Of a stretch of DNA of 64,000 nt, positions 11,922 through 22,946 are shown one piece after another. The translations under genes were made by a program, and so were the position numbers. The DNA is from Microvelia longipes. Its lineage: Eukaryota > Arthropoda > Insecta > Hemiptera > Veliidae. The DNA is taken from assembly GCA_018340805.1 (NCBI GenBank), contig JACMZG010001913.1, forward strand, positions 41,483,490 to 41,547,489, in the 5' to 3' direction. The notes under the pieces were generated by a model that worked only from the letters and a program-made list of their open reading frames with translations, was not told the origin of the DNA and searched no databases. How positions within the stretch are numbered: position 1 is the first letter of the stretch; each line of letters opens with the position of its first letter.

Positions 11922-12179
11922 TTGTATTTTTTAATTCTTTTTTTTAAAGGAAATGCGCTAGTTTGTATTTCAAGCAATATTTAATATTTAGCAACATTTT
12001 GTAAACGCATTAAAATCTGATTTTTCGCTAATAATTTATTTGCTTTTGCGCAATTCCTTTGAAAAATAAAAAAAAAAAATTAAGTTTGCTAATTCTCAGT
12101 CTATGCAGTCTTGTGCGAAAACTCAAGCAAAGAACGGTTTTTCAAGCAAGAAAGCAAGCATTCCAAAAAAAAATTTGTA

Positions 12180-12670
12180 GTTATAAACTTATAAAAAATT
12201 ATCGACCTTACCTGGATTCGAACATGGGTACCCAGACTTTAAGTGCTCGGATGGACTCCGTGCGGGTTTTTTTCGACTCAAAACCACCTAAAACAAAGAA
12301 TAACACCTTACTCGAAATTTTTAACTTTTAGTTATTAAACCATAAAATCGCCATTCTTTCCGCCAAAAAATTATAAACTTTGATATTACCTTTTGCGTAA
12401 ATTTTGCTGACTCAGTAAACCAGGTTAAGGACGTAAGAAGAAACAAATTTTTCATAGAAATCACCTTCTCAATAAGATTGATTTGTTTGCCAAGTTTAAT
12501 TTAAAAATTTGCATCCTATAATAATAACAAAATATGACTACTAGAAATACTTCATTTTGCAAAACCTATTTTTCTTCATCAGGGACCTCTGAAACGGATT
12601 TTGAGCCCACGCCCTCCATGCCACCCTCTTTATTAGGGAATTATTTTCCAATGGAAATTCGCTAAAAGCA
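12180..12670 (+). repeat. Family L repeat with tRNA-like box, copy 1
   Basis: It begins with ATCGACCTTACCTGGATTCG, whose minus strand carries a B-box-like GTTCGAATCC. It continues with ACACCTTACTCGAAATTTTT, a GCTGACTCAGTAAACCAGG block, CTAGAAATAC and, at the end, GGGACCTCTGAAACGGATTT. The same blocks occur in the same order at 47735-48595. It may be a SINE-like or longer non-coding element. Confidence 0.7.
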
Positions 12671-12679
12671 TGCTGCTCA

Positions 12680-13275
12680 GATGAGTTTTTAGTCGTCTTA
12701 AATCTCTATCTTGGCAGGGAGCCAAGACCCTAAAAATTATAAAACTGTTAAGACTGGGATCATGGAGCCTAAGAGTCTCGAGGCTCTCTCTATACGTATT
12801 CCTTTGCTAATAGCTTTCCAGTGCTGCAACTAGGGTGGATGAAATACAGCAAAATAATATCTAATTTTTCTACAGTAATTTTCTTTTTTTATCTCAAAAG
12901 AAAAAGAGCATTGCCTTTCTCCTTTGCCAAATATGTGGCATTCAGTTTCTTCATAAAATGTATACACTTCAGCAACTGTAGTTAATATCAAATAATAAAA
13001 AAGTCTTAAAAAGGATGATTAAATTATCACAGGAATAAGTCAAACTTAAGCAATGTTCTTGGAGTACAAAAATTTAAGTATAATGACACAGATTTTAATT
13101 TTGATATGTTAGGGAAAATCAAAGAATAGTCCTGATTTGTTCTAGGTAATATAGTTTATAAGTATATAAGTAATATAAGTTTTAATTGTAGTGAATTTCT
13201 AGAAAATTATGCTAATTAATGAGGATATTAACTTCTATTTATGAGTTAGTTAACTTTTAACTTAGTTAGTGCGCC
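12680..13275. other. Intergenic, no gene seen
   Basis: No open frame, exon pair or repeat family is recognised in this stretch. Confidence 0.4.
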
Positions 13276-13279
13276 TAAA

Positions 13280-13327
<48 letters not shown>

Positions 13328-13382
13328 TATATATTATATATATTATATATTATATAATATATATTCTAGTTTCTAGGCGCAC
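13262..13382. repeat. TA-cored palindrome with GTTAGTGCGCC arms
   Basis: AGTTAGTGCGCCTAAAAACT on the left and AGTTTCTAGGCGCACTAACT on the right flank a TA tract, forming a 19-20 bp near-perfect inverted repeat with a TA centre. It may be a tiny inverted-repeat element in which the TA run expanded. Confidence 0.75.
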
Positions 13383-14155
13383 TAACTCTTGTACGCTTGC
13401 TCTGATCGGAATGCTACTGAGCACAAAGATTCATCTGATGTTGCTCAAAATGTATTTTGTATGGTGGCAGTATAAAGGGTCAGGACTATCATTTGGGTTA
13501 ATTTACGGAGATAGGATTCGGTTTCGATATCACAAAGCTTCTACCTTACAGTACAGTGATAGGGAAGAAAATATTAAAAAATAATATTATGGAGGAGTAC
13601 AATTCGTACATGATCGGAGTGGACTCGGGTATCATCGTACTCGAAAGGGTAGATAAAAGGAGGGGAGATTCTTATGGTGTAACCCCCCTGTCTACGAGGT
13701 ACTTATTTGAAAAATATTTACTTTCAGTTAGTGCTTAACCGTTAAGCGCGTTGTTACTTTTGGAAGAAGTACTTCTCTTAGCGTCGGTTGTTTACGTAAA
13801 TCAAGATACCGGTTTTGTCCTTATAATGTGACCTGTTATCCTTAGTGTTCTCTTTGATGGTGCATAAAGAAATATTTTAAAATTATCAAATCATTTGCAT
13901 ATTATTAAAATACCTTCATCATATAGTTACATTACAGGTACATTTTTCATACTAATATTTATTTGTAGTGTTTAATAGTACGTCGTCTGAGGTCGATGTA
14001 TGTGAAATCTGTTTAAATCGCAACAGATTCGATCGAAGTTGACGTATAAATTAACACTTGTATTCGATATTGTTACAGCAATTGCGAAAGATTTTACGGC
14101 AACTACCATCCTTCTATATCTATTGATAGTTAAATCTGCAATTCTATATCGTAAC

Positions 14156-15051
14156 CTGTGGCGGACTGAGCCAAAAAGGCCCAAGGAGGGTTTGCGCTAA
14201 ATGGGCACAACTCAAGAGGCCCAATAAGAGTGAGATACCTACATGGCCTTTCCAAGTAAATAAAATAAATAGTTAAGTATTAAATTAAAATAAGTAAAAT
14301 TAAAATAAACTGGAAGAAAACTTAAGTTTATTTATTTAAATGCTATATTTAATTAAACTATTTTATGTTTAATCTCTTGGGCCCTTTTGTACTGCTTTAG
14401 GACCCTGATCAGGTATGTTAAGAGCCCTTTGTGGCCCTAATCTTCCGTGTGGTGATTTTAAAGGTTCTTGTTTAAAAAACAGGTGCCTTTAAGGACCTAC
14501 ATTTAGGTAGCAAATTAAGAATATTTTAAGTATTTAAAAGCCCCAATCGCTTTTATTTTAAAAGCCCAAAAAGGACCTTTTTACTTCTTCTGGGCACTTA
14601 CCAAGTATGTTAAGGGCCATTATTGGCTCTAGTCTTCGTGGAGGGTCTTTAAATGTCTAGGTATAATTTAGATAAAATTTAGATTTTTTAAAATTTATTT
14701 TATTTATTTATATGTAAATACCTAATAAATAAATACCTAAATAAATAATATATATTGACCATTTGTGTGGCATAAGCTCAAGGCTTGTGCGCGAACTAGA
14801 ATATATGTTTAATTGCTTCAAAAACATAAATATTACTTTATGCTGCTGTAGAGCCCTGATCAAGTATGCTAGAGGTCTTAGTCTTCCGTACTGGCCTCCT
14901 AAAACTCCAGGTAAAATAAAACTGGGCCTTAAATCCCTCAATTTAAAAAAAATCGTCCCTACGAGCTCTTTAGGCCCTACTTTAGAGTATTGGGCCCTTA
15001 GACTCTGAAGGAGCGCTGCTACCCTCGCCCTCATTGGCCAGTCCGCCCCTG
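14156..15051. mobile_element. Non-autonomous hAT-type DNA transposon, 896 bp
   Basis: The left end CTGTGGCGGACTGAGCC and the right end GGCCAGTCCGCCCCTG are inverted repeats matching the CAGGGGCGGACTGG-type hAT terminus. The flanks are ATCGTAAC (14148-14155) and ATCATAAC (15052-15059), an 8-bp target duplication with one difference, as expected for hAT. No transposase is seen. Inside are three diverged units with GATCAGGTATGTTA-like, GGCC..TAATCTTCCG-like blocks near 14400, 14595 and 14850, so the body grew by internal duplication. Confidence 0.85.
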
Positions 15052-15399
15052 ATCATAACATTAGTGATTTCAAAAGATTTTACTTAAGGTACCATATTAC
15101 CTGGCATTGCCAACAGTCATGGGCGTAGCTTTCAGGATTTCAGGGCCTACGACCGCAAGCCTGAAAAGGCACATAATTGTAAAAAAAATATAATTCATAA
15201 AATTATAAATATTTATAGGACATGAAAAATACTTATGTAGAGTATAATTAATGATTATATAATATAATTAATGATCTCTTAAATAGTTACTCAATTATTA
15301 ATAGTCAAGAAGAATGGACAGCATATGCTCAAAAAAGCAAGCAAAGATTGTTAATGTCCGGTAGCAGGTTGTAGTTTTGTAAGTGGCACCCTACCATGA

Positions 15400-15982
15400 T
15401 ATAAGCAAACTTATAAATTTTTTTAAAAAGTACGGGGTACTTTGGAACTTTTTCTCATTACATCGCACTCGCTACGCTCGTCCTCCCTGCTTTGGACTCG
15501 CTTTGCTCGTACTCCGAAATACAGGTCGTTATATTTATATACAACATGCCTTTGGATTCGCTTCGCTCGTCTTCAGATAGTAAATGCATTCGTATAATTC
15601 TCAGCAGTCACCCATAAGGCATTTACCATGCTCAATGCTCCTTAATTTTTATGATCCAACAAAAATCTTGGATATACTTATTACGTGTTAAAAACAAAAC
15701 TTAGTGTACTTATTTATTTGGTATGGTACACACTTGTACTAAATTTCATCTCAATCGGACCATTTCCCAATTTTTTTACAAATTTTTAAAAAACTTACAC
15801 AGGTCATTCAATAAAAATTGAACTAATGCTAATTATGAGATTAAACTTAGCACATATGTTAGTCTTATACATGGTCACATGCGGGCCAAATCTCAATCTG
15901 ATCAAATCATTTTTCCGCGATTTATGGGTTTTCGAAATTGTCTGGGCGAAATAAATACACTGGGCGCTACGATGATAACACG

Positions 15983-16030
<48 letters not shown>

Positions 16031-16125
16031 GACAGACAACTTTGCGAAAACCACTCTGGAGGCCTTAAAAACGCCTGAAACAGATAATCCCGGATTCGGA
16101 ATTAGGTAGCATGGCTAATTCCATT
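15400..16125 (-). repeat. Family E copy, inverted orientation
   Basis: It contains GGACTCGCTTTGCTCGT and TTCGCTTCGCTCGTC at the left and a conserved internal block with ATTGAACTAATGCT. A pure CA tract (15987-16026) is followed by GACAGACAACTTTG, and CTGAAACAGATAATCC sits near the right end. The CA tract grew from the CACACAxACAGACAG block that all copies share. Confidence 0.75.
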
Positions 16126-16184
16126 GAATAACCATGTTATTTAATGTCAGGGATTGAACTCTTTTTCAAACCCCGCGTCTAAAC

Positions 16185-16230
16185 AATATATAATAGTATA
16201 TTATGCTACTAGGCAGCAAAATGGAATTTA
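16185..16230. repeat. Family I terminus
   Basis: TAATAGTATATTATGCTACT and AGGCAGCAAAATGGAATTT repeat almost exactly at 16497-16545. This suggests a solitary end or the outer end of a nested pair. Confidence 0.65.
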
Positions 16231-16498
16231 ACGAGTTTTTATTTTTTAACACGGTAAGTTAATAAAAACTAAATTAAACAGTCGTAAAAATGTTTAAAAT
16301 ATTTGACACTAGTGCCAATAAAGAATATAAACTACTTTAAACTTCCTTGATATCTTTTTAAAAATGACTGATGATTTAGAACCTATAAAGATGGGCATAA
16401 ATGTATTTCTTGGGACCAGCAATAAGGCTCCTCATCTACTGCCTCAAAAATAAATAAAAAATCAGTACGATTTTAAAGCATCAGCATTCTTATCTATA
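16228..16498 (+). repeat. 270-bp repeat, inverted copy at 35.6 kb
   Basis: This stretch (AACACGGTAAGTTAATAAAA through CAGCATTCTTATC) recurs as its reverse complement at 35595-35850 with few differences, across about 19 kb. It is non-coding. Confidence 0.88.
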
Positions 16499-16718
16499 AT
16501 AGTATATTATGCTACAAGGCAGCAAAATGGAATTTTGCAGACGAGTTTTATAAATTTGCCCCCGAGCCGAAGGCGAGGGCGGGCTATAGAAATTACCTGC
16601 AGAGGCGTAAGTCGAGGCAGGTAATTAACCCATTTGACAGACTAGGCGAAGCCGAGGCAGGTAATTAATTGCACGAGTCTGCAATGTTTCCTTTGCTGCA
16701 TAGTAGCATATACTATTT
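16497..16718. repeat. Family I terminal hairpin module with GAAGCCGAGG core
   Basis: The left arm TAGTATATTATGCTACAAGG...GCAGACGAG pairs with the right arm CACGAGTCTGCAATG...TAGCATATACTA. The centre contains GGCGAAGCCGAGGCAGG-type motifs and CGAAGGCGAGGGCGGGC. It shares layout with modules at 21.7, 31.1 and 33.55 kb. Confidence 0.7.
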
Positions 16719-16791
16719 TATCTACTAACGGCAGAAAAAATACACAAGAGATTATTTTAAATACTTGCTGCGAGATTATACAGACAGTAAA

Positions 16792-16905
16792 GACTGCTTT
16801 GAAGTAGATGCAACGCTGACAATATCAGGTTGAGTGTGGTCCAATAACTCGTCAATGTCAACAATGTTTGTATCTTTATTCACTTCACTGTTGTTCTCAC
16901 TCATT
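16792..16905 (-). pseudogene. Short acidic ORF start beside hairpin module, unrecognised
   Basis: On the minus strand an ATG near 16905 opens about 38 codons rich in Asn, Asp and Ser (MSENNSEVNKDTNIVDIDE), followed by a stop. It lies about 75 bases beyond a family I hairpin, as the start of the recombinase fragment at 34273 lies near another. It may be a mobile-element N-terminus. No homology is recognised. Confidence 0.25.
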
Positions 16906-17322
16906 ATGTTTTAGTAACCTAACTTTAGTTTACAGATTTAGTTTTTGATAACGTTCTATTTTTGTAACTTTATATACTTAAACTAAATATAACAACATGA
17001 AATACAAAATCTGACGACTTAAACATTAAAAATCTGTCGATTCATAAACCGCTGGTAAATAATTTAATTTAATGCCAAAATTATCAGTGATGCCAATTTG
17101 TTTCCAAAACATTATATATTATTAGATAAACAAATGTTAAATGTTAAACATTTAATAATAATATCGTAATTTTAAGTAACAATAAAGAAAGTTACATATT
17201 AGAAACAAGCTAGAATAAATCATAGTTTACAAAATAAAACAATACCGAAATTCACGCAATAATTTGTAAAATAATAACCTCCGCTCATTCATTTTCCCGC
17301 CTAGGGAGTTTTGACTTGTTAT

Positions 17323-17640
17323 TTAAATAAGCCATAACTCCCTAGTACTTTTTTCATTACCAAAACATTTTGCGTACTGTTTTGAAACATTTTGCGTACT
17401 GTTTTCAAATATTGCCCGTATTGTTTGACAGTGTAGGTAAAATGACATTTTGCAGCTTAAAAACAGTCCAGTAATGGCTAATTTTGCTGCCGTGAGTAGA
17501 TAAAACCTCTTTTGGTTCCGGTTCAGAACACCAAAAATGTTCATCTGATGTCTGAGAATTATCAAATATTATTTCGAACTCTTCGTTATTTCGTGCCAAT
17601 TTCTTAAGACATACGTTGTCAACCAGAACTTCTTATGCAG
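17323..17640 (-). other. Unrecognised short open frame
   Basis: A minus-strand frame of about 64-75 codons (including DEHFWCSEPEPKEV) is open with mildly protein-like composition. No domain, splice site or partner was found. It could be a mobile-element remnant or chance. Confidence 0.15.
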
Positions 17641-18091
17641 TATTCAAATTCTAAGAAGCATTATAAGGTGCATCTATTCACTGAAAATAATTACAGATAA
17701 ATAATCATTTAAAATAGAAATGAAAGGTACACATGGGATGTCTATGAGGCGATAAATTTGTTCTTTATTGTTGAAGCGTTACTTGTCGAAATCTTGGCCC
17801 ACGCAGTTTTTTAGTTTAGGCGTATGAAAAACATCAATATATGAATCTAAGAATAGGCCCCATTAAAATTTCAGGCTGACGACCTGTACACTATAAAAGT
17901 TTGTGTCACATTATCCCTTGAAAATGTCTAATCTATGTCTGTCGACGATTTCTTAAGAACCTTTGGAGAGAGAATATAGGGGTTAAAATGTATAGATTTA
18001 TAATAGCTCCACCATGTAATAGATTAGGAACTGGGATATAAAAATGGAAATCACGTAATACTTATTAACTTACCTAGGGAGAAAAAATAGT

Positions 18092-18378
18092 TCTTGCTTC
18101 TTATTTTTTATAAATTAAAAACAATGACTTTAATTCTATAAGTTAATAAGCTATAAAATTAAGGTACGGCCATTTCACCCGACACTGTGGGCATCATCAG
18201 GCTAATAAACTAAACGCTACATTAACAACTAAAAATCACTGAAAACAAATAAAGCACATATACATAAGACTAGAATTAAATAAATAAATAATCACAGAAT
18301 TCCTTATAATTAATTTTATAGCTTATTAACTTATAGAATTAAAGTCATTGTTTTTAATTTATAAAAAACAATGACTTA
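18092..18378. repeat. Family B palindromic element, copy 1
   Basis: Terminal inverted repeats carry AACAATGACTTTAATTCTAT / ATAGAATTAAAGTCATTG plus TAAGTTAATAAGCTATAAAA. The body has GACACTGTGGGCATCATCAG. The minus strand reads CTGATGATGCC, a GC-rich hairpin and then GTGAAATGGCC. A fuller palindromic copy is at 52090-52445. Confidence 0.85.
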
Positions 18379-18454
18379 TAAATGATTTATAAATGTGTGA
18401 ATTCTATAAACTTAAAAGTGAGATTAAGGAAAAATTGCTTGCTTCTTAGGCAAT

Positions 18455-18600
18455 CAAATTGGTTCTTGAGACCAAAGCCGAAGGAACCATATTAGTTAAA
18501 TTCTAAGGCTTGCAGAAAAATTATTTAGTTGGTTCCCGAGGCTTGCCGAGGTTACCAGTTAGTTAACTAATGAGACGAAGCCGAGGAAAAAACATTTATT
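18455..18600. repeat. GAAGCCGAGG-type repeat module
   Basis: It contains CAAAGCCGAAGGAACC, GGTTCCCGAGGCTTGCCGAG and GAGACGAAGCCGAGG. These are the core motifs found inside the family I hairpins, but no complete hairpin is seen here. Confidence 0.55.
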
Positions 18601-19162
18601 AACTTGAGCATGTACCTCATTATCAAGCACTGCTCGTAACTCATTTTCCTGTATTTTTCATAGGAAATGCGCTGTCACCTTTTAGGATATTCACTAACTT
18701 AACTTTAAACCAATAACAACACCAAAATTTCTCCACAAAACCTTTAATTTAAACCAGAGCAGACTCATCGATCGTCATCAGAGCCTAACCAACAAATATT
18801 AAAGAAATGAACTAAAAATACATAATGTAAAATAGTAAAAATATAAAAAAAACTACGTAATAATAAAGATAAACTTAAGAATCAAAATTTTAGGGGAGTC
18901 AAAAAATTAAAAGTAAAATGTTAAAATACATAAAAATATCACATTAGGGTACAAATTAAAAATATAAAATTACCGGAGAGTTGAAGTAGGAGAATCCTAG
19001 TCTGACTGTTTAGGCAGAGTCATATAGCAAACTGGCGGGCGGGGCGCGTAAACTAGTTGTAGAACTTTAAACTAGTGCGAATTATAGTGGGCACTGCTGA
19101 TTTCAGCGGCGTATTTTTTAAAACCAACAGGATAATTATGCGCATTTTCTTTGAAAACTGTC

Positions 19163-19245
19163 TGCCTCCGTGGCCGTGATCGTAAAGGCGTTCGATTTCG
19201 ACACCGGAGGTCCGGGGTTCGCAGCCCGGGCTATGTTCCTTAAGC
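19163..19245 (+). repeat. tRNA-derived SINE head
   Basis: CCTCCGTGGCCGTGATCGTA and GGAGGTCCGGGGTTCGCAGC match the head of the SINE at 1245-1498, with A-box-like and B-box (GGGTTCGCAGCCC) regions. The body diverges afterwards. Confidence 0.6.
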
Positions 19246-19440
19246 TTAATATTACAATGATTTACTGTTTGATTAATAGTGCTGATTTAGATTATTTAAA
19301 TCAGCGATAGGCAAACTTCAGAGCCCAGCGGACCCCTATCGTAGATAAATGGAACTTGGCGGAACTCTGTACTTCTCGGTACTCCCATCCTTAAACTAAT
19401 AAATTCTATATAAGGAAAAATGAGTTGTGGAGTTTCAAGT

Positions 19441-19750
19441 AATGAAATAAAACAGAGTCTCTCCACTAATGATATATATTTGACATAGCCAGCTTTCAAT
19501 CTTAACAGATCATCATCAGTGCCGGCGAGCAGCGAAGAAAAGAGTCATGAGACAGCGGTTACAGTATTGTCTAGAGGTTTGTAGCTGACTCCCACAAGCC
19601 AGTCAGCTTCAAACTTCTAGACAAAACTGTAACCGCTTTCTCCTAACTCTTTTCTTCGCTGCTCACCGGCACCGATGATGATCTGTTAAGATTGAAAGCT
19701 GGCTATGTCTAATATATATCATTAGTGGAGAGACTCTGTTTTATTTCATT
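19441..19750. repeat. Fold-back element with about 150-bp arms
   Basis: The left arm (AATGAAATAAAACAGAGTCT onward) and right arm (its complement, ending at 19750) pair almost throughout. GCCGGCGAGCAGCGAAGAAA pairs with TTTCTTCGCTGCTCACCGGC. The centre lies near 19592. It has no coding capacity. Confidence 0.92.
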
Positions 19751-19902
19751 AAATTCTGTAATTTGTACTCATCGCTAAACTTTCTGTTTTTAACGTTATA
19801 AATTTAGGATCACGAAGCGCCTCTATAATTTGCAAACACGAAGGAGCTAGAAAAATGATTGTGTTTTGTATTAGTTTGTTACTTCGACTTTATCAACCTT
19901 AA

Positions 19903-20235
19903 TCAGATCAAATCGTTTTGATAAACTGAAATTATTGACAATAATTTTTTTATAGTTTCCTGATAAATCGGGATCGATAATTGTTCATTAAATAAAAATG
20001 TTTTATTTAACCTTATTTTTGTCTGATAACATATAATATGCAGGCAAAACGTCTTATAACGCATTTCCAACAAATAGAATCTCTGTAATTTAATATTTGG
20101 ATGCCCATTTTTTGGCCATCTTAGTAAAGAAGGAAATAGATGTTTATTAATAAAAACTTGTTTGATAATTTCTTTATTCATGGCCTTATCTGAAACATTT
20201 ACGTATTTACAGACAACTTTAAGCTTAATTTTCAT
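19903..20235 (-). other. Unrecognised 110-codon open frame
   Basis: A Lys- and Ile-rich minus-strand frame beginning MKIKLKVVCKYVNVSDKAMN. No domain is recognised. Its position between two inverted-repeat elements fits a mobile-element remnant, but chance is as likely in this AT-rich DNA. Confidence 0.18.
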
Positions 20236-20407
20236 TTGGAAAGTCTGTAAAAGGATGTTAGAACAGATAAACTATTTTATTTAACACAATAAGTTGTGCG
20301 AGAGACACCTAGGAAATGTAAACAAGCAAAATGCACTGGTACTCTGGGAACTGTTCCATCATTCGACATTCGTCATCATTGATGGCTCGACATAATGTCA
20401 TGTCCCA

Positions 20408-20449
20408 CTCTGTTTCGTTACGTCTAACTCATCATGGCGTCGACACAGC
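20408..20449 (-). ncRNA. Hammerhead-like motif, left arm of family A copy 1
   Basis: Read on the minus strand it has CTGTGTC, GACGCC and ATGATGA (first core C changed to A). Stem II GTTA/TAAC with loop GACG is perfect, followed by GAAACAGAG. Stem III has one mismatch. The core change should abolish cleavage. Confidence 0.5.
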
Positions 20450-20664
20450 CTGAACTCACTCTGACCTTCAATTAATTCCGAAGAATATAATGTCTCGCAC
20501 AATTATAACGTGTCAACTATTCATGTTTTGCAAAACTCGGTAGTATCAAATGTAATATATTTTGCTTGCCATGCATGATGGCGGTAAGAGAGCACCGCTC
20601 GTCTCTGGTAAGTACTTCACATTATATTCTTCGGAATTAATTGAAAGTCAGAGTTGAGTTCAGG

Positions 20665-20704
20665 CTCTGTCGGCGCCCTGATGAGTGACCGTAACGAAAG
20701 AGAG
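20665..20704 (+). ncRNA. Hammerhead-ribozyme-like motif, right arm of family A copy 1
   Basis: The order is CTCTGT, C (cleavage position), GGCGCC, CTGATGA, an 11-base stem II region starting GT and ending AC, then GAAA and GAGAG. Stem III has one mismatch (C to G after GAAA) relative to the 22947 copy, and stem II is shortened. It is probably a decayed version. Confidence 0.55.
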
Positions 20705-20879
20705 TGGGACATGAATTATGTTGAGCCATCAATGATGACGAATCTCGAATGATGGAACAGTTCCCAGATGTAGCATTTTGCTTGTTACATTTTCTAGGTG
20801 TCCCTCGCACAATTATATTGTGTCAACTATTCATGTTTTAATCAAAACTCGGTAGTATCAAATGATATATTTTATTTTA

Positions 20880-21320
20880 ATTATTATTTATTTATTTATT
20901 TATAATACGGCTGAGCTATTATACAAAATCAAGAAACAACATTTACATAATATGTAAAAATATAATAAGTTTTAGTATAAATAATATAATATATCAAAAT
21001 GGAAAAATTGACAAGACCAAAATAATAAAATTAAAAAAATATCACATTTATAGAAGGGGAAAGTAACTGAAAAAAAATAAAAAAAGAGCTATAACAAGAC
21101 AGTAATAGTGATAAATGTGTAATTATAATGGTGAAAAAGATAACAAAAATATGGTAAAAGAATTAAACAAACAAATAATTAACATTAAATTAAAGAATAA
21201 TATAAATCAAGACAAAATCCTAAATAATGATAATCCGTATGATTATACGGATCATCACATAAAAGGATAGAGTACAAAACGTCTCCAACCAAAACAGATA
21301 TTTAACTGCGTAGGCTTCCG
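20880..21320. other. AT-rich stretch, possible retroelement 3' end
   Basis: A (TTTA)n start is followed by long A-rich sequence resembling 56550-56820 (GATAAATGTGTAATTATAAT here, AATAAATGTGTGAATTATAA there). It may be a LINE 3' end in minus orientation. There is no coding evidence. Confidence 0.3.
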
Positions 21321-21324
21321 CGGT

Positions 21325-21545
21325 TATTGTCAAGAAGATATAGGTATTCCGGTGGTGACCGTATCAATGTAAATAAAGAATCCGACGTTTCGCTTCCATT
21401 GAGGGAGGCATCTTCAGGGATGAAGGGCATCATGGATAGAAACACAATGCTCTACAAAACTGAAATGAAGATGCCTCCCACAGTGGAAGCGAAACGTCGG
21501 ATTTTTCATCTACATTGTCGCGGTCACCACAGGAAGACCTAAATC
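21325..21545. repeat. Family M inverted-repeat element
   Basis: Arms of about 85 bp: the left has CGGTGGTGACCG, TCAATGTAAAT, ATCCGACGTTTCGCTTCC and GGAGGCATCTTCA. The right has the complements, ending GTCGCGGTCACCACAGG. Each arm contains a GAAGATGCC, hairpin, GCGAAACGTCGG module. Confidence 0.85.
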
Positions 21546-21712
21546 TTCAAAAAAAGAACATGACTTGGCGGGACAAAAAAGTTAATTCCCCTACCGTTTT
21601 GGACCAAAGACTTGGGAGGAGATTTTTACCACGCATGTGATTTTTTGTAAGATTTAGACCATTCATTCTTAAAAATAGTAAGTTAATAATAAGTTAAAAG
21701 TTGGTGACCGCA

Positions 21713-21930
21713 GAAATAATAGTTATTTATGCCATAAGGCTGAGAAGTGTGTCTTTATGTCACGGCAATTAGATTTACCGACGAGCGAAGCGAGTCGGGA
21801 AAAATTGCCAAGACATAAAGACATTCTCAGCCGGATGACCTCCTATAACAATAATGATTGGCTTCTCATTCTAAAAACGGTCCAATAAAGTGCTCAATTA
21901 CGTACTACCTCAAAAAAACAATATTTTTCA
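21713..21930. repeat. Terminal hairpin module with GAGCGAAGCGAGTC loop
   Basis: TAGTTATTTATGCCATAAGG leads into a hairpin whose arms are GGCTGAGAAGTGTGTCTTTA... and its complement ...AGACATTCTCAGCC. The loop is the palindrome CGACGAGCGAAGCGAGTCG. The flank to 21930 matches 30600-30660. The hairpin recurs in reverse at 31108-31220. Confidence 0.85.
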
Positions 21931-22469
21931 GTATCCGGTGCTGGGGAAGTCTAAATGGTCCGAAGTAATATGAATAAACACATTTTTCCAAGATACTTCG
22001 AACCAGTTTTTTTTCAGTACATGATTTTTTCCACTCGGATGTCTATGTATCTTGTATACGTAAGATATAATCGCAACATTTTGGCCTTATAAAGGATACG
22101 GGTACCTTTGTTCTTTTTATGCCTAATAATTAGGTACACACACAGCCATATATAAGTCAGTGACCTGAACTTTACTTGAACCATAAGTCTTTACCACTAT
22201 TTATACGTCAAATAATAAAATACTTAATAATGTTATCTTTTAAAGTATTAAGTGTATAAGTAAAAAGATTTAATTTATATCTGATAAAATTATTATAATA
22301 ATTTTTGGGATTACATCAATTAACTAGTCACAGGTTGACGTGTATGTATAGTTCAATCTTAATTTCAAAATATTACCATAATTGCACCATCCTCGAACCT
22401 TCAAGTGTTTCGTATCCTGATTTTGTTCTTTTTCTTTTTTTTATACAGGGAAAGTGTTGCGTTTTATTT

Positions 22470-22690
22470 CACAACAAGAGGCCTTCGCCCTCTTAACCGC
22501 TCTGCGGCGTAGGCGCTAAGGGCCGCTTCGTGGCCACATGGTTGTTGTATTTTATCAGTTGGTCATATTACTGGTTTATAAAAGTGACATACTGCCACGA
22601 TATAAGCCAATTTTCAAATTAGTCTAATCAACGAATGGGATTTTTGCGAATTTTTAAATAGTTAACATTTTATTTTGGGAATCTGTTAGG
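22470..22690 (-). repeat. Family J fragment
   Basis: AACAAGAGGCCTTCGCCCTC, TAGGCGCTAAGGGCC, the ACATGGTTGTTGTATTTTAT block and ACTGCCACGATATAAGC recur at 24740, 37400-37580, 46000-46240 and 51650. Confidence 0.75.
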
Positions 22691-22744
22691 CCATGTTTAG
22701 AGATATGGCATAATGTAACAAACATGACATAATGTCATGTTCCA

Positions 22745-22786
22745 CTCTGTTTCGTTACCTCTAACTCGTGAGAGCACTGATAGAGC
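22745..22786 (-). ncRNA. Decayed hammerhead-like motif, left arm of family A copy 2
   Basis: On the minus strand stem II GTTA/TAAC and GAAACAGAG are kept, but the core reads CTCACGA instead of CTGATGA. It should be inactive. Confidence 0.4.
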
Positions 22787-22946
22787 CTGAACTCATGTTT
22801 TGCAAAATTGATGTTCAAATGATAAATCAAATGATATAAGTTTTGCTTGCCAAGAATGATGGCGGTAAGAGAGCACCGCTCGTCCTTGGTAAATACTTAA
22901 CATTATACTTTTCGGAATTTTAATTGTAGGTCAGAGTGAGTTCAGG

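Larger units (their letters stand above)
20283..20870. mobile_element. Family A palindromic element, copy 1 (with hammerhead-like arms)
   Basis: The left arm (GTGCGAGAGACACCTAGGAA, GGAACTGTTCCATCATTCGA, GACATAATGTCATGTCCCAC) is mirrored by the right arm (GTGGGACATGAATTATG, TGATGGAACAGTTCCCAG, CTAGGTGTCCCTCGCAC). The centre carries GATGGCGGTAAGAGAGCACC. Both arms hold a sequence fitting the hammerhead core. There is no transposase. Confidence 0.85.
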
